From JAOZPE01 sp964601275 (lineage in GTDB: Bacteria > Krumholzibacteriota > Krumholzibacteriia > JAJRXK01), in assembly GCA_964601275.1 (NCBI GenBank), contig CAZRMV010000006.1, forward strand, positions 1 through 64,000: DNA of 64,000 nt. Reading direction: 5' to 3'. Below, in pieces: positions 1 through 9,232 of the stretch (positions within the stretch are counted from its first letter, which is position 1; every line of letters begins with the position of its first letter). The notes beneath the pieces are model-generated. The model ran no database searches. It was not told the origin of the DNA and saw only the letters and a program-made list of their open reading frames with translations. A program made the position numbers and the translations under genes.

Positions 1-902
1 AGCTCGATCAGGCGCTCTCGACCCACGTGGCCCTCGAAACGGACCTGCGAGAGCCCCCACTCGCGGCACCGCTCCTTCAGGGAAGCCTCCAGTTCCCCTG
101 AACCGGCGATCCGCAACGGAAGCCCGGGCTGGCTCCGGGCCGCTTCCAACAGCACCTCCAGACCCTTCTCCGGCGACAAGCGTCCGACATACAGCCCATA
201 GTCTCCCGGTTCCGCCGGCTCGGGAAACTCCTCGATCCGGACATAGTTGGGAACGACCGTGAAATTGTCCGGAGGCAGCCCAGCCTCGACCAGGGCATCG
301 CGCAGGTAACGGCTGGGGGTGATGAGCACCTCGGTTCGCTCGTAGATCTTCCACAACCGGTGCAGGTACAGTTCCAGCGTCACAACCGCCGAGGCGGCCC
401 GGCTGCCCCGCTTGCATCGGTAGCGCAGCGCGTTGTGGAAGCGGCCCCCGGCACAGGCGTGACACACCTTGCCCTCGCGCAGGAACCGCGTGGTGGGGCA
501 CGCCGCCTTCGCGTCGTGGAGGGTCCAGACCGCCGGTAGCTTCCGCCGGCGGCATTCGAGGACGATCGAGGCGGTCAGGTGATGCATGATCGAATGGAAA
601 TGGACCACCTCGACCGGGTGTGCGTCGAGCAGGCGCCCGATCCGGCGACGGGCGTTGCGGTTGTAGATGGAATTGGACGCCACCTTCCAGGCGTTTCCCA
701 GGCCGCCTTGCGCTTGCATGCGGGGGTAGTCGAGTTCGGGCGTGAAGGACTCGGCGGTCGATGCGGGAAGGTTCCGCTCACCCTGCATGGCGAAGGGGAT
801 GACTTCGTGCCCGGCCCGCTCCAGGGCCGCCGTGATGCCCAGGGCATAGGCGCTGTCCCCTCCCCGCAGGTAGTGGTAGGTGTTCACCATGAGAATGCGC
901 AT
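1..902 (-). CDS. Glycosyltransferase family 4 (C-terminus cut by window edge)
   Basis: The reading frame starts at an ATG (position 902) and runs off the left edge without a stop, so only about 300 N-terminal residues are visible. The N-terminus MRILMVNTYHYLRGGDS has the glycine-rich nucleotide-sugar loop of GT-B enzymes. Later come VVHFHS, the acceptor-side TLHDAK segment, LITPS, then YVGRLSPEKGLEVLLEA and RIAGSGELE, which mark the C-terminal donor-binding Rossmann half. A cysteine cluster (CPTTRFLREGKVCHACAGG) sits near residue 140, as in many GT4 members. It is the last visible gene of the exopolysaccharide operon, 31 nt after the polymerase gene, so it probably adds a sugar to the lipid-linked repeat unit on the cytoplasmic side. 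Sugar specificity cannot be read from sequence. Confidence 0.9.
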   Translation of the reverse strand, partial: MRILMVNTYHYLRGGDSAYALGITAALERAGHEVIPFAMQGERNLPASTAESFTPELDYPRMQAQGGLGNAWKVASNSIYNRNARRRIGRLLDAHPVEVVHFHSIMHHLTASIVLECRRRKLPAVWTLHDAKAACPTTRFLREGKVCHACAGGRFHNALRYRCKRGSRAASAVVTLELYLHRLWKIYERTEVLITPSRYLRDALVEAGLPPDNFTVVPNYVRIEEFPEPAEPGDYGLYVGRLSPEKGLEVLLEAARSQPGLPLRIAGSGELEASLKERCREWGLSQVRFEGHVGRERLIE

Positions 903-933
903 CGATCCTCCACGGTCGGCGGCTCGGGGCCGT

Positions 934-2385
934 TCATCGAAGTGTGTACCCCTGGCGCCGGGACCCCAGGATGACCTGTTCCAGGGCCCCGATCAACGCG
1001 AAGAAGAAGAACACCATGTGCATGGTCTGGGCCGACCGGACGAACTCGATCTTCACCTCGTCGAGCAGGAAGATCACCAATGCCACATTCAAGGCGAACA
1101 TGAACTCCCGGAGATCGCGGGGCACGGTCGGGTCGCGGCTCCAGCGCCAGGAGGTACGGAAGAGGATCGACGCCAGCCACACGAAGATGAACAGGTTCGG
1201 CAGGCCGAACTTGTAGGCCAGGGTCACGTACAGGGAATGGATGTTCTGACTCACTCCCCCCCGGAAGGTGCCCGCAGGAGTATAGATACCATGGCCCAGC
1301 AGAGGACTCTCGGGAATGGCAGCCAATGCTTGCTGCATCACCACCTCCCGGCTCTGGACGCTGCTGTCCTTCGACCCCAGGGTGGACAGGCGCTCCATCA
1401 TCATGGAGGTGTAGCCCCCGATGAACGGCAGCGCGAGATAGAACAGGGCGAAGCCGACGAAGGCCAGCTTCAGCAGATCCTTGCGGGGGACCGCCAGGCC
1501 GGAGGTGGCGATGGCGTAGAACAGTCCCGCCACCAGCACCAGGATCCCCGCTCGGGTCCCGGTGCCGAACAACGCCATCAGCATGATCACGCAGCCGGTG
1601 ACCCAGAACAGTTTCTGGTTCACCGTGCGAGCCCTCCGGAAGAGGAAATACTGCAGGAGGAGGGACATCACGCAGAACTCGGCGAAGATCTCGTATCCGC
1701 TGAAGGTTGCCGAGGCACGCACCTCTCCCTTGCGGATGTCCTCGAGGGTGGCGATCTCCTTCGAGAAGCTGAAGAACGCGGGCAGGAACTGTTTCTGGGG
1801 AAACAGAGCCTGCAGGATGGCCAGGATGCCCATGATGATGGCCATCACCTCGAAGACCGCAACCAGTCGGAAGAAGGTCTGCCGGCTGCGGGCAAGCTGG
1901 ATCACCAGGTAGTACAGCAGCACTCCCGAGACGAAGCCGGTCATCAGCCCGGAAATGAGCTTGGGATAGCCGAGGTCCTGTTTGTAGAGGCTGAGTACCA
2001 CCGTCAGCAGGAAGGCGGCGATCGCCGCGTCCGCGTCCTTCTTGACGAAGGGGCTGGGAATGTGCAAGAGGCGCGACTTCATCATCACCAGCCCGCTGAC
2101 CGCGAAGATGAGCAGGGTGCTGGTGGTACCGACGGTGGTCGAGGCGGGGAAGAAGAGGGTCACCACGGTGAAGAGCAGCGCCTTGAAGGGATGGGCGACC
2201 AGCACGAATCCCAGGAAGATGAGCCCGGCCAGGACCTCGATGTTCCGCTTGGTCGGATCGAGCAGGACGTTGGTGATCAGGTAGGCTCCCACCACGCCGA
2301 GGAACAGCGTGGTCACCATGCGCCACACCGCGGCCGTCCGTTCCGGACTGCGCCACGAACTCACGCGGGGATTCCTCGGCGCCAT
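934..2385 (-). CDS. O-antigen ligase/polymerase family membrane protein (Wzy/WaaL-like)
   Basis: 483 residues, with about ten hydrophobic segments spread over the whole length and a long periplasmic-type loop in the second half (around residues 290-370), the usual plan of the O-antigen ligase superfamily (PF04932). The segment FGTGTRAGILVLVAGLF matches the conserved transmembrane signature just before the big loop. Known members either polymerise repeat units (Wzy) or ligate glycan to lipid A core or protein (WaaL type), and sequence alone does not separate the two. Its place beside a flippase and behind Wza and chain-length genes favours the Wzy role. It starts 4 nt after the previous stop, with GGGAGG upstream of the ATG. 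Confidence 0.85.
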   Translation of the reverse strand: MAPRNPRVSSWRSPERTAAVWRMVTTLFLGVVGAYLITNVLLDPTKRNIEVLAGLIFLGFVLVAHPFKALLFTVVTLFFPASTTVGTTSTLLIFAVSGLVMMKSRLLHIPSPFVKKDADAAIAAFLLTVVLSLYKQDLGYPKLISGLMTGFVSGVLLYYLVIQLARSRQTFFRLVAVFEVMAIIMGILAILQALFPQKQFLPAFFSFSKEIATLEDIRKGEVRASATFSGYEIFAEFCVMSLLLQYFLFRRARTVNQKLFWVTGCVIMLMALFGTGTRAGILVLVAGLFYAIATSGLAVPRKDLLKLAFVGFALFYLALPFIGGYTSMMMERLSTLGSKDSSVQSREVVMQQALAAIPESPLLGHGIYTPAGTFRGGVSQNIHSLYVTLAYKFGLPNLFIFVWLASILFRTSWRWSRDPTVPRDLREFMFALNVALVIFLLDEVKIEFVRSAQTMHMVFFFFALIGALEQVILGSRRQGYTLR

Positions 2386-2389
2386 CTTC

Positions 2390-4891
2390 TCAATCCTCCC
2401 TGGGCTCCACGGTCACGCGATCGCGGACCGTTCCGCTCCATCCGGGCCGGTCACTGAGATAGTCCTTGATGTGGCGGTTGGGCCGCCAGGTCCCCGGTTC
2501 CACCCGGGCCATCACCCGGTATTCTCCCGGCAACAGGTCCGCGGGAAGCCGGAACGCCCGCCACTCCCGGAAAGCCCCCTCGCCAAAGTGGTACCCGTCG
2601 CCGGGCACCCAATGGAACGCCACACGATCGGAACCGACCTGCCGTCTCTGACGCACCAGCTTCCGGTAGAGTTTCCCGATTCCCTGAAAGCCGGCCGGAA
2701 CCGGAGGCGAGTTCCTCACCAGGGCGAGCCGGACCGTCTCCCACCGCTCCCCCATCCCGCCTCCCGCCGAGAATGTCGCTTCCAAGTGCAGGGAATCGCC
2801 GGGACTGAGCATGGCTTCCACCACCTGGACATCCTCCAGGACGATTCCCGATGCCGAACCTCGCGAGACGATCGGTGCGGGCTTCCGATCTCCCGCCGAG
2901 GCCCTCTTCTCCATCTCCGATAGATCGAAGACGCTGCAACGACCCAACCGGTACGATCTTTCCACTCCAAGCTCGGTCAGCGCCCCTTCCAAGCCCACTT
3001 GCCGGGATTCCCGGGGGATGAACCCGAACTCGGGCCGGCGGTAGAGCTCCTCGACCCCGGTGGTGAGAAGCAAGGAGCCTGCCCCCATCTGTCCCAGGAG
3101 CCCGGAAAGCTCGCCTACCGCGGTATCCGGAGAGAGGATCCGGCGGAAGCGGCCCAGGCGCTCGGGAAGCCCGGGATCCAGCGGCGAAGCATGGGCGACT
3201 GGAAGCAGGACCGGCCGGATCGAACGGACCGCCCGCAGGGCATAGGAGGTGAGGGGATCACTCAGCACGGGTTCTGGAAGGGAATTCGGCAGTTGCCGGA
3301 GATCCTCGAGGACACTGCGAGTGGCCGCCGTCGATCGGTAGGGCGTGCGCATCCAGGCGGGGGACGACTGGACCACCAGGACCCCCAGGATCAGGCCCGC
3401 CCCCATCCGGCCCCACTTCCGTCTCCTTGCGCCGGAGAGTGCGCTCAAACCGAAGACCAGCGCGGCGGGGCCCGCCGCTACAAGGCCCAGGCGCTCGGAG
3501 AGATAGCCTACCCGAGCATAGACCGCCGGCTGGACCAGCGGATCCAGGGCGATCGTCCACACCGGCAGGGTGAGCGCCAGCAGCCCCACGGTGGACCCGT
3601 TGGTCCCCGCCCGGCGCCAGTGGAGCACGGCGGAGATCAGAGCGAGTGGACCCAGCCATCCACCCCAACGCAGCAACAACAGAGGATCGATGGAGAACCA
3701 CTGACCGAACCAATACAGCACCCCGGACGGCTCCCACTGCACCCCCCCCACCCCGTGCCGCGACTGCACCATCGCCGGCAACAACAACAAGCCCCCGGTG
3801 ATCCCCGCGGAAAGCAGGAACCCCAGGCTGAGACGGACGCTCCTTCCTTTCCGCAACACCGCGAACAAGAGGACCATGTGGAGAAGCACCAGGCACGCCG
3901 CCCACCAGGCGAAGGGATGCACGAGGACGCTGAGCCCCAGGGCCGCCCCCAGCGCGAGAAGCCTCCGGGTCGCGATGGGTGCGCCGGGCTCTTGCATCCA
4001 GAACAGGAACCAGCTCAGGGCGAACACGGCGTAGACCAGGGCGGCCTGGGCCGGATAGATCGACGCCCACACCCCCAACGGGCGCCCTCCTCCCGCTCCG
4101 GTGGCAAGGGCCATCGATGCCAGCAGGGCCATGGGCACATCGAGACCCAGAGCGGTGAACAGCGTCGCGAAGGCAAGTACGAAGAGCGGGGTCCAGACCA
4201 CTGCGCTGTGGACCCAGACCTCCGACGGGTCGGCCGCCATCACCTCGGCCACGGCGGCATTCCATCCGTGGAAGATCCCCATCCGGGGATCGCGGACGCG
4301 CACCTTCCCAGGAATCGATCGGTCCAAGGGAATCCAGCGGTTCTCCACCCCAGCGTCCCGGATGGCTCCCATGTGGGCGGGAAGATCGCTGTCCAAGCGG
4401 ATCTCGGCCGGCTGCCGCGAGACGAAGCCCGCCGAGAGCAGCATGACTCCCACCAACAGGCTCCACTGCCACCGAGGGGTGGACCGCGACCGGGGCGCTT
4501 CGCCCAAGGCCTTGTTGTCTCGACGCCGGTACCCGAACCGGGACAAACCGAGCGCCAGAAGGGGACTGAACGCGAGGACCCAGAAGCCCACCACCAGGCC
4601 TACGCCGGTGAGCGCGAAGCCCGCCATGAGCGCCACGTCCCAGCTCAACGATACCAGCACCACTGCGCCCAGGCGCAGGGGAACCGCGTGCCCAAGGAAC
4701 CAACGGTCCGCGCCCAGTCCGAACCCCGGAGCCGTCGACAGGAAGGTCCAGACCCAAGCCACGCGCCACGGCAGGGGAAGTCGGGGGACCGCCACCACGA
4801 GGATGAGAATCCCCAAGCCTGACACGACCGCCAACCACCGGTGCCGGCCGGGCCATATCCCACGCGACGGATGGATCACTTCAGTTCCCAC
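2390..4891 (-). CDS. Large multi-pass membrane protein, possible GT-C-type glycosyltransferase with C-terminal beta domain
   Basis: 833 residues, not assignable to a named family. Residues 1 to about 540 contain about a dozen hydrophobic helices. The first long extracytoplasmic loop, around residues 165-225, carries the acidic stretch RLDSDLPAHMGAI, resembling the Asp/His-bearing loop of polyprenyl-phosphate-sugar-dependent GT-C enzymes. Residues from about 640 to the end are soluble, beta-rich and probably periplasmic. The gene follows an SMR-type carrier with overlap and precedes the polymerase, which suits periplasmic decoration of the glycan. Two GTG starts are possible: 4891, overlapping the previous gene by 11 nt, or 4879, just after its stop; neither has a clear ribosome site. 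The glycosyltransferase role is inferred. Confidence 0.6.
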   Translation of the reverse strand: MGTEVIHPSRGIWPGRHRWLAVVSGLGILILVVAVPRLPLPWRVAWVWTFLSTAPGFGLGADRWFLGHAVPLRLGAVVLVSLSWDVALMAGFALTGVGLVVGFWVLAFSPLLALGLSRFGYRRRDNKALGEAPRSRSTPRWQWSLLVGVMLLSAGFVSRQPAEIRLDSDLPAHMGAIRDAGVENRWIPLDRSIPGKVRVRDPRMGIFHGWNAAVAEVMAADPSEVWVHSAVVWTPLFVLAFATLFTALGLDVPMALLASMALATGAGGGRPLGVWASIYPAQAALVYAVFALSWFLFWMQEPGAPIATRRLLALGAALGLSVLVHPFAWWAACLVLLHMVLLFAVLRKGRSVRLSLGFLLSAGITGGLLLLPAMVQSRHGVGGVQWEPSGVLYWFGQWFSIDPLLLLRWGGWLGPLALISAVLHWRRAGTNGSTVGLLALTLPVWTIALDPLVQPAVYARVGYLSERLGLVAAGPAALVFGLSALSGARRRKWGRMGAGLILGVLVVQSSPAWMRTPYRSTAATRSVLEDLRQLPNSLPEPVLSDPLTSYALRAVRSIRPVLLPVAHASPLDPGLPERLGRFRRILSPDTAVGELSGLLGQMGAGSLLLTTGVEELYRRPEFGFIPRESRQVGLEGALTELGVERSYRLGRCSVFDLSEMEKRASAGDRKPAPIVSRGSASGIVLEDVQVVEAMLSPGDSLHLEATFSAGGGMGERWETVRLALVRNSPPVPAGFQGIGKLYRKLVRQRRQVGSDRVAFHWVPGDGYHFGEGAFREWRAFRLPADLLPGEYRVMARVEPGTWRPNRHIKDYLSDRPGWSGTVRDRVTVEPRED

Positions 4892-5252
4892 TCCGGGCCA
4901 CCAGGGCGATACCCAGGACGATCACCACGATGCCGACGAGTCGGATCGGCTGGGGATGCTCTCCCAGGAACCACCATCCGGCAAAGAAGGCCAGCACGTA
5001 ACTCAAGCTCATGAACGGGTACAGCAGGGACAGCTCCATCCGGCTGAGCAGATCCATCCAGAAGAGGGTCGCCAGGCCGAACATCGCCAGACCCAACAGG
5101 ATCCTCCATGAAGTGATCAGTTGCACCACCCTCGTCCCAAGCGAAGACGAGGTGATGTCCACCACTCCGATCCGGGCCAGGGCGATCTTCCAGAGGATCT
5201 GGGCGGTGACCATCAGGCCCAGGCAGGCGACCAGGATCACGGCGTTGCGCAT
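4881..5252 (-). CDS. SMR/EamA-type small membrane carrier (ArnE/ArnF-like)
   Basis: 123 residues forming four hydrophobic helices with short loops, the size and plan of small-multidrug-resistance proteins and of the ArnE/ArnF subunits that flip undecaprenyl-phosphate-linked aminoarabinose. The final helix ends in the typical G-[IV]-[AV]-[LI] segment (IVVIVLGIALVARSG). It lies between the Wzx-like flippase (6 nt gap) and the 833-residue membrane protein (overlapping). A role in moving a monosaccharide-lipid carrier for periplasmic modification fits that context better than drug efflux, but this is inference. It could work as a homodimer, since no second SMR gene is present. Confidence 0.7.
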   Translation of the reverse strand: MRNAVILVACLGLMVTAQILWKIALARIGVVDITSSSLGTRVVQLITSWRILLGLAMFGLATLFWMDLLSRMELSLLYPFMSLSYVLAFFAGWWFLGEHPQPIRLVGIVVIVLGIALVARSGN

Positions 5253-5258
5253 GACGGA

Positions 5259-6833
5259 CTACTCCCGGAAAGAGACATTCCCATTCGGACCGGAGATTCC
5301 CGCCCCCAAGAGGCGAAGGAAGGGGCGCCGAAAGGGCAGGCCGGTCCGCTCGATGAGTTCTGCTTCCTCGCTCCCGATGACCTTCCAGACCCGCAGCCCC
5401 AGCAGGAGCACCAGGAGCGCGGCCGCCCCTCCCGCCAGAACCGGAAACGGCCGACTGCCGCTGGGAGGAACCAGGAGCCACAACAAGATGGGAAGGCTGG
5501 CGAGAAGAGCCCGGGCCAGGAAGGACCAGGGAATGGTGAGCTGGGGAACCTCGTCCCACGCGATGCGGGACATCAAACCTACCGAGGTCAGTTTCGCCAG
5601 ACCCAGCCCCAGGATGGCGCCCCACAGCCCCAGAGGCGGGATCAAGACGAAATCGAGAACGATGTTCACCGTGGCGAACACCAGGTAGGCCTTCAGCGCC
5701 GAGAAGGTGCGGTCGCGCGCGTACACGATCATTCCCACCGGAGCCCCCACGGCCGCCACCGTTCCCACCACGAAATAGGCCTGGCTGACCAAGGCCGCGG
5801 GCAGCATCGCTTCCCCGTAGAGAACCCGGATCAGGGAGGGAGAGAATGCCACCCCCAGGCAGGCCAGCGGCAGCAGAAACAGATACAGGAGCTTGATATA
5901 GCCGGTGAGAGCCCCCGGAAGACGCGCGGCGTCCTGCACCGTGACCTCGGTGAAGCCGGCCATGGAAACTTCCCAGAGGGCCATGGGCAGGAAATCGATG
6001 AATCTCTGGGCGAAGGTGAACCCCAGCACGTAGAAGCCGGCCAGCACCGGTCCCTGGTAATGCCCCAGGAAGAAGACCTCGGTCGCCGAATGCACCACGT
6101 AGTTCAAGAGCGCAACCCCGGCGAAGGGAAGAGCGTATCGGACGAAACGAGGCTGCCTGAGCGAGAAGCTGGAGGGCGACTCGCCGTCGGGACGGGAGGA
6201 CATCGATCCTTCCCTCCCATTTCCCCACCCCAGAGCGGCCGGCAACTGGATCAGCGCCGCCAACAACATTCCCGCTCCGGCCATGATCAGCACGGCATCC
6301 ACGCCCGCCCCCCGCCAGAGCGCCCAGGTCGTTCCCACCAGGGTCGCCATGCTTCCCACCCCCGTGGCCACCGCCACCGTCCGGGTCTCGAAGCGCGCCG
6401 TCGCCGCGGCGCGGACGTGATTGTAGAGCGAAAAGAGAAGGGAGGTGCCGACCCCGATCATCGCGGTGGCCGCCAGCGGCACCTTGAACAACGTTTCCAG
6501 TTTCTCCCCGAACCACCAGGTCGCCCCAAGAAGTGGAACCCAGAAGATGACCCTCAGCCCAAGGGTCTTCCAGAAGAGACTGCGCGCCGTTCGCTCGTTC
6601 CCCTCCTGCAAAACCTCGGGCAAGAACCGCAGCAGGCTGCGCTCGAGTGCCATTCCGCCCAGGACCGTGCTCAGCCGCACAAGCTGCCGGACTTCACTGA
6701 GCACCCCCCATCGGGTCTCTCCCAGGGCCCGCACCACCACGATGCTCAACGCCAGAGCGCCCACCACCTGGACCGCGTAGGCCACGGTACTCCATGCGCC
6801 GCTGCGGGCATACCGCGCGATGGATCCTCTCAT
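5259..6833 (-). CDS. wzx: Oligosaccharide flippase (Wzx, MOP/polysaccharide biosynthesis family)
   Basis: 524 residues from the chosen ATG, with about 14 hydrophobic segments in two symmetrical halves as in MATE-like MOP transporters. The N-terminal RYARSGAWSTVAYAVQ stretch and the GLAKLTSVGLMSR helix near residue 440 resemble Wzx and PST exporters. Such proteins flip undecaprenyl-diphosphate-linked repeat units across the inner membrane. The ATG at 6833 overlaps the stop of the upstream phosphodiesterase gene (ATGA) and has ACAGGAG just upstream. The frame stays open for 34 more codons, but those residues look unlike a protein start. The gene is coupled to its neighbours in the exopolysaccharide operon. 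Confidence 0.85.
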   Translation of the reverse strand: MRGSIARYARSGAWSTVAYAVQVVGALALSIVVVRALGETRWGVLSEVRQLVRLSTVLGGMALERSLLRFLPEVLQEGNERTARSLFWKTLGLRVIFWVPLLGATWWFGEKLETLFKVPLAATAMIGVGTSLLFSLYNHVRAAATARFETRTVAVATGVGSMATLVGTTWALWRGAGVDAVLIMAGAGMLLAALIQLPAALGWGNGREGSMSSRPDGESPSSFSLRQPRFVRYALPFAGVALLNYVVHSATEVFFLGHYQGPVLAGFYVLGFTFAQRFIDFLPMALWEVSMAGFTEVTVQDAARLPGALTGYIKLLYLFLLPLACLGVAFSPSLIRVLYGEAMLPAALVSQAYFVVGTVAAVGAPVGMIVYARDRTFSALKAYLVFATVNIVLDFVLIPPLGLWGAILGLGLAKLTSVGLMSRIAWDEVPQLTIPWSFLARALLASLPILLWLLVPPSGSRPFPVLAGGAAALLVLLLGLRVWKVIGSEEAELIERTGLPFRRPFLRLLGAGISGPNGNVSFRE

Positions 6834-7987
6834 CTCCTGTCCTTCTCCAGGGCATCGACCACGGTGCTCATGAGATGATGGAGATCGCGGATATGCTGCA
6901 TTCCAACGTCGGGGGAAACCAGACCCAACAGACACGCGTCGGCGTGTCGGGCGCTCGGATGATACCCGTGCATTCCCGCGAGGAGATGTCCGCCCATGTA
7001 GCTGGGCAGGATCAACAGTCCCTCATCCATCACGAACAGGAGGTCCCCCTGGCTGCGATCGGCGAAACGGATGCCGAGTTCCTCCCGTTCATCTTCCGGG
7101 ATGAGACGGCCGCCCCGGATCCCCTTCAACAGGGAAACCAACTCCTCACCGATATGGGGGTCGTCATACCAGAAACGGGCCATGGTCGAATCGTAGAATG
7201 CCAGGTATCGGCGGCCGTTGCGACCCAGGTCGTGCTCGACCACCGACTTCAGATCGACCCCTCCATGCACCGGGCTCATGCCGTGATCGCTGAAGAGATA
7301 GAACTCGAAGATCTCCGCGCTGTCACTTCCCATCTCGATCAATCGGTACACCCTGCGCTCATACCATTCCAGGTGCTCGACGACCTCGTCTCCCCCCGGG
7401 CCGTGGCGATGCAGCAGACCGTCCAGGAACGGAAGATAGAGGAAGACGAAGTCGACCCGGCCTTCCTGAAGATCTCGTTCCGCCGATCGGAAGTTCTCTT
7501 CTTCGGGGGTCCGCCAATCATAGGTCGAGAACGCGAGCCGGCTGGCCTGCAGGGTGTCGAAGATACTCGACGCGGAGCGCAGGCCACCCGGCCGGAAGAT
7601 GTTCCGTCGTTCCACCAGGTCGAAGCGTGGCAAGAGTCGGGTCGGGACGTCGTAGAGGCTGAAGTACCCATCGACCCTCTCCGCAATCCGCCCCTGGATC
7701 CTGCGCCGCACGCGGTGGTTGTCCGCAAGGAAGGAGGGAAGAAGATGGAAGGGGCGCGCCGCGTCCAGAACCGAGGAGCCGTCCCGGAGCATGTACATGG
7801 AACCATGGCCGTGTTCGGCGGGCATCTTCCCGCTGAGCAAGGTGGGCTGGCACGCGCAGGAAAAACCCAGGACGGTACGCAGGCTCGCCCGGTACTCCAA
7901 CTCGGGGAGGAATCGGTGATCCCGCAGGAACCGCGCCCCGAGTGCGTCCACCATCACCATCAAGGCCACCCGGCGTCTCTTGATCAT
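6830..7987 (-). CDS. Alkaline-phosphatase-superfamily phosphodiesterase (nucleotide pyrophosphatase type)
   Basis: 385 residues with the metal-site motifs of type I phosphodiesterases in order: VDALG (Asp14), a candidate nucleophile Thr49 in CQPTLLSGKMP followed by AEHG, LPFLDGLLHRHG, the SDHGMSPVHG pair, and GMHGYHP near the C-terminus. Members hydrolyse phosphodiesters or transfer phospho-substituents such as phosphoethanolamine. No signal peptide or membrane helix is evident, so this copy appears cytoplasmic. The ATG at 7987 overlaps the stop of the nucleotidyltransferase gene (ATGA), and its own stop overlaps the wzx start. Sitting inside an exopolysaccharide operon, it may trim or transfer a phosphate-linked group on a glycan precursor; the substrate is unknown. 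Confidence 0.8.
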   Translation of the reverse strand: MIKRRRVALMVMVDALGARFLRDHRFLPELEYRASLRTVLGFSCACQPTLLSGKMPAEHGHGSMYMLRDGSSVLDAARPFHLLPSFLADNHRVRRRIQGRIAERVDGYFSLYDVPTRLLPRFDLVERRNIFRPGGLRSASSIFDTLQASRLAFSTYDWRTPEEENFRSAERDLQEGRVDFVFLYLPFLDGLLHRHGPGGDEVVEHLEWYERRVYRLIEMGSDSAEIFEFYLFSDHGMSPVHGGVDLKSVVEHDLGRNGRRYLAFYDSTMARFWYDDPHIGEELVSLLKGIRGGRLIPEDEREELGIRFADRSQGDLLFVMDEGLLILPSYMGGHLLAGMHGYHPSARHADACLLGLVSPDVGMQHIRDLHHLMSTVVDALEKDRR

Positions 7988-9216
7988 CCCACTCCTCCCC
8001 GGACCCAACTGGACCAGAGTTCGCCCAACCACCGATCGGCTTGCGGTCCCCGCGCGGCGTCCACCAGGATCCTGGTGGGAATCAGCCCCTTCAGCAGATC
8101 GAGCCAGTCCGGCAAGGCGCCGAACTTCAAGGCGCAGGCCATCTGGACCCTCTCCTTCCCCATTCCATCCATCCCGTAGCGCCACCATGGCCGCTGACCG
8201 CCGGGAGCGTTGCGCGCCCAGCGCCTGGCCTCCCGCATCCGGCGAAGGAAGGGGCGACGACGCAGCCATTCCTTCGCCCACGCCACGTCCCACCGGGAAG
8301 GGGAACCCGCCTCGACCGCCTGGACCAGGGAAGCGCCGGCTGCCGAGTCGTACTCTCCTACCTTGCTCCCGAGCACCCCCCGGAAGAACGGCCAGGCCCA
8401 ACTCAGCACCCCGCCACGTCCCCGGCGGGCGGGAAACGGGAGTTCGGCGACCAGGTCCAGATCTACCGGTCCGTTCTCGAGGGCGTCCAGCATTCTCCGG
8501 TGACGACACACGCCTTCGGCGAACCACGGACGGTCCCCCCCGCCGGCCTCCAGCCACGTCTCCTCCAGGCGTTTCAACTGCACCCGACGATCGAGATGGT
8601 AGAGCCCGTGGGCCGCCAGCCAGGCCAGCGGAGCGTCCAACCAGAGTTTCCAACGGCGGTACAGGGCCAAGGGATTGGAGAGTGGTTCTTCTGCTACCAC
8701 AAGGGATTCCGCGAATCGATTCATGGTCAACACGAGGGCATCGTCCCCATCGATCGACCAGGGTCCTTCGGTCGGGATCGAGGAAACAAGGGGCTGGAGG
8801 CAGCCCGGATCTCCCGCGAGCACCCGGTGGGCCAGGGCCAGCTGGTGCGCGGGGATCGTCGGTCCCAAGCGCCCGAACCATTCCCGGTCGACCAGCCCCA
8901 GATCGACTCCGGCGGCGAAGAACGCATCCTCCTGCACGCGCCCCAGGATCTCCCGGCGAAGTTCCCCTGCGGAATGCTCCCCCCAGGACCGCACCACCAG
9001 GTAGAGATCGATGTCACTGGCCAGGACCTCCCGCGGCCCGACCCGCAGGACCGCTCCCTCCCCCCGCGCCAAGCTTCCACCGAGGATCACCGCCTCCAGA
9101 CGGGAGCCCAGGATCTCCCCGGCGCGTTCGGTCAGTTCCCCGAGACGGCGACGAACTCGCGCCTCCAGATGCTGCGAACCGGCGGGAAGAAGAGGGGCGT
9201 CGGCGGAAATGGCCAT
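7984..9216 (-). CDS. Nucleotidyltransferase-fold protein of unknown substrate
   Basis: 410 residues. The N-terminal part has the polymerase-beta-type nucleotidyltransferase signature: LGGSLARGE at residues 45-53 and SDIDLYLVV at 67-75, the two aspartates being metal ligands. The gap between the GGS and the DxD is longer than in the usual minimal enzymes. The remaining roughly 300 residues are mostly helical, rich in Trp and Arg, and were not recognised. The gene is 16 nt downstream of the CpsD-like gene and shares an ATGA overlap with the phosphodiesterase gene that follows, so the two are probably made together. Family knowledge supports transfer of a nucleotidyl group; the acceptor (sugar, lipid or protein) cannot be inferred. 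Confidence 0.7.
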   Translation of the reverse strand: MAISADAPLLPAGSQHLEARVRRRLGELTERAGEILGSRLEAVILGGSLARGEGAVLRVGPREVLASDIDLYLVVRSWGEHSAGELRREILGRVQEDAFFAAGVDLGLVDREWFGRLGPTIPAHQLALAHRVLAGDPGCLQPLVSSIPTEGPWSIDGDDALVLTMNRFAESLVVAEEPLSNPLALYRRWKLWLDAPLAWLAAHGLYHLDRRVQLKRLEETWLEAGGGDRPWFAEGVCRHRRMLDALENGPVDLDLVAELPFPARRGRGGVLSWAWPFFRGVLGSKVGEYDSAAGASLVQAVEAGSPSRWDVAWAKEWLRRRPFLRRMREARRWARNAPGGQRPWWRYGMDGMGKERVQMACALKFGALPDWLDLLKGLIPTRILVDAARGPQADRWLGELWSSWVRGGVG

Positions 9217-9232
9217 GGAGGATCGGGGATCC

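Noticed and set aside
880..4822. Plus-strand frames of 525 and 607 codons opposite the Wzy-like and 833-residue membrane proteins
   Set aside because: Same antisense artefact; the minus-strand products have coherent membrane helices while these have none.
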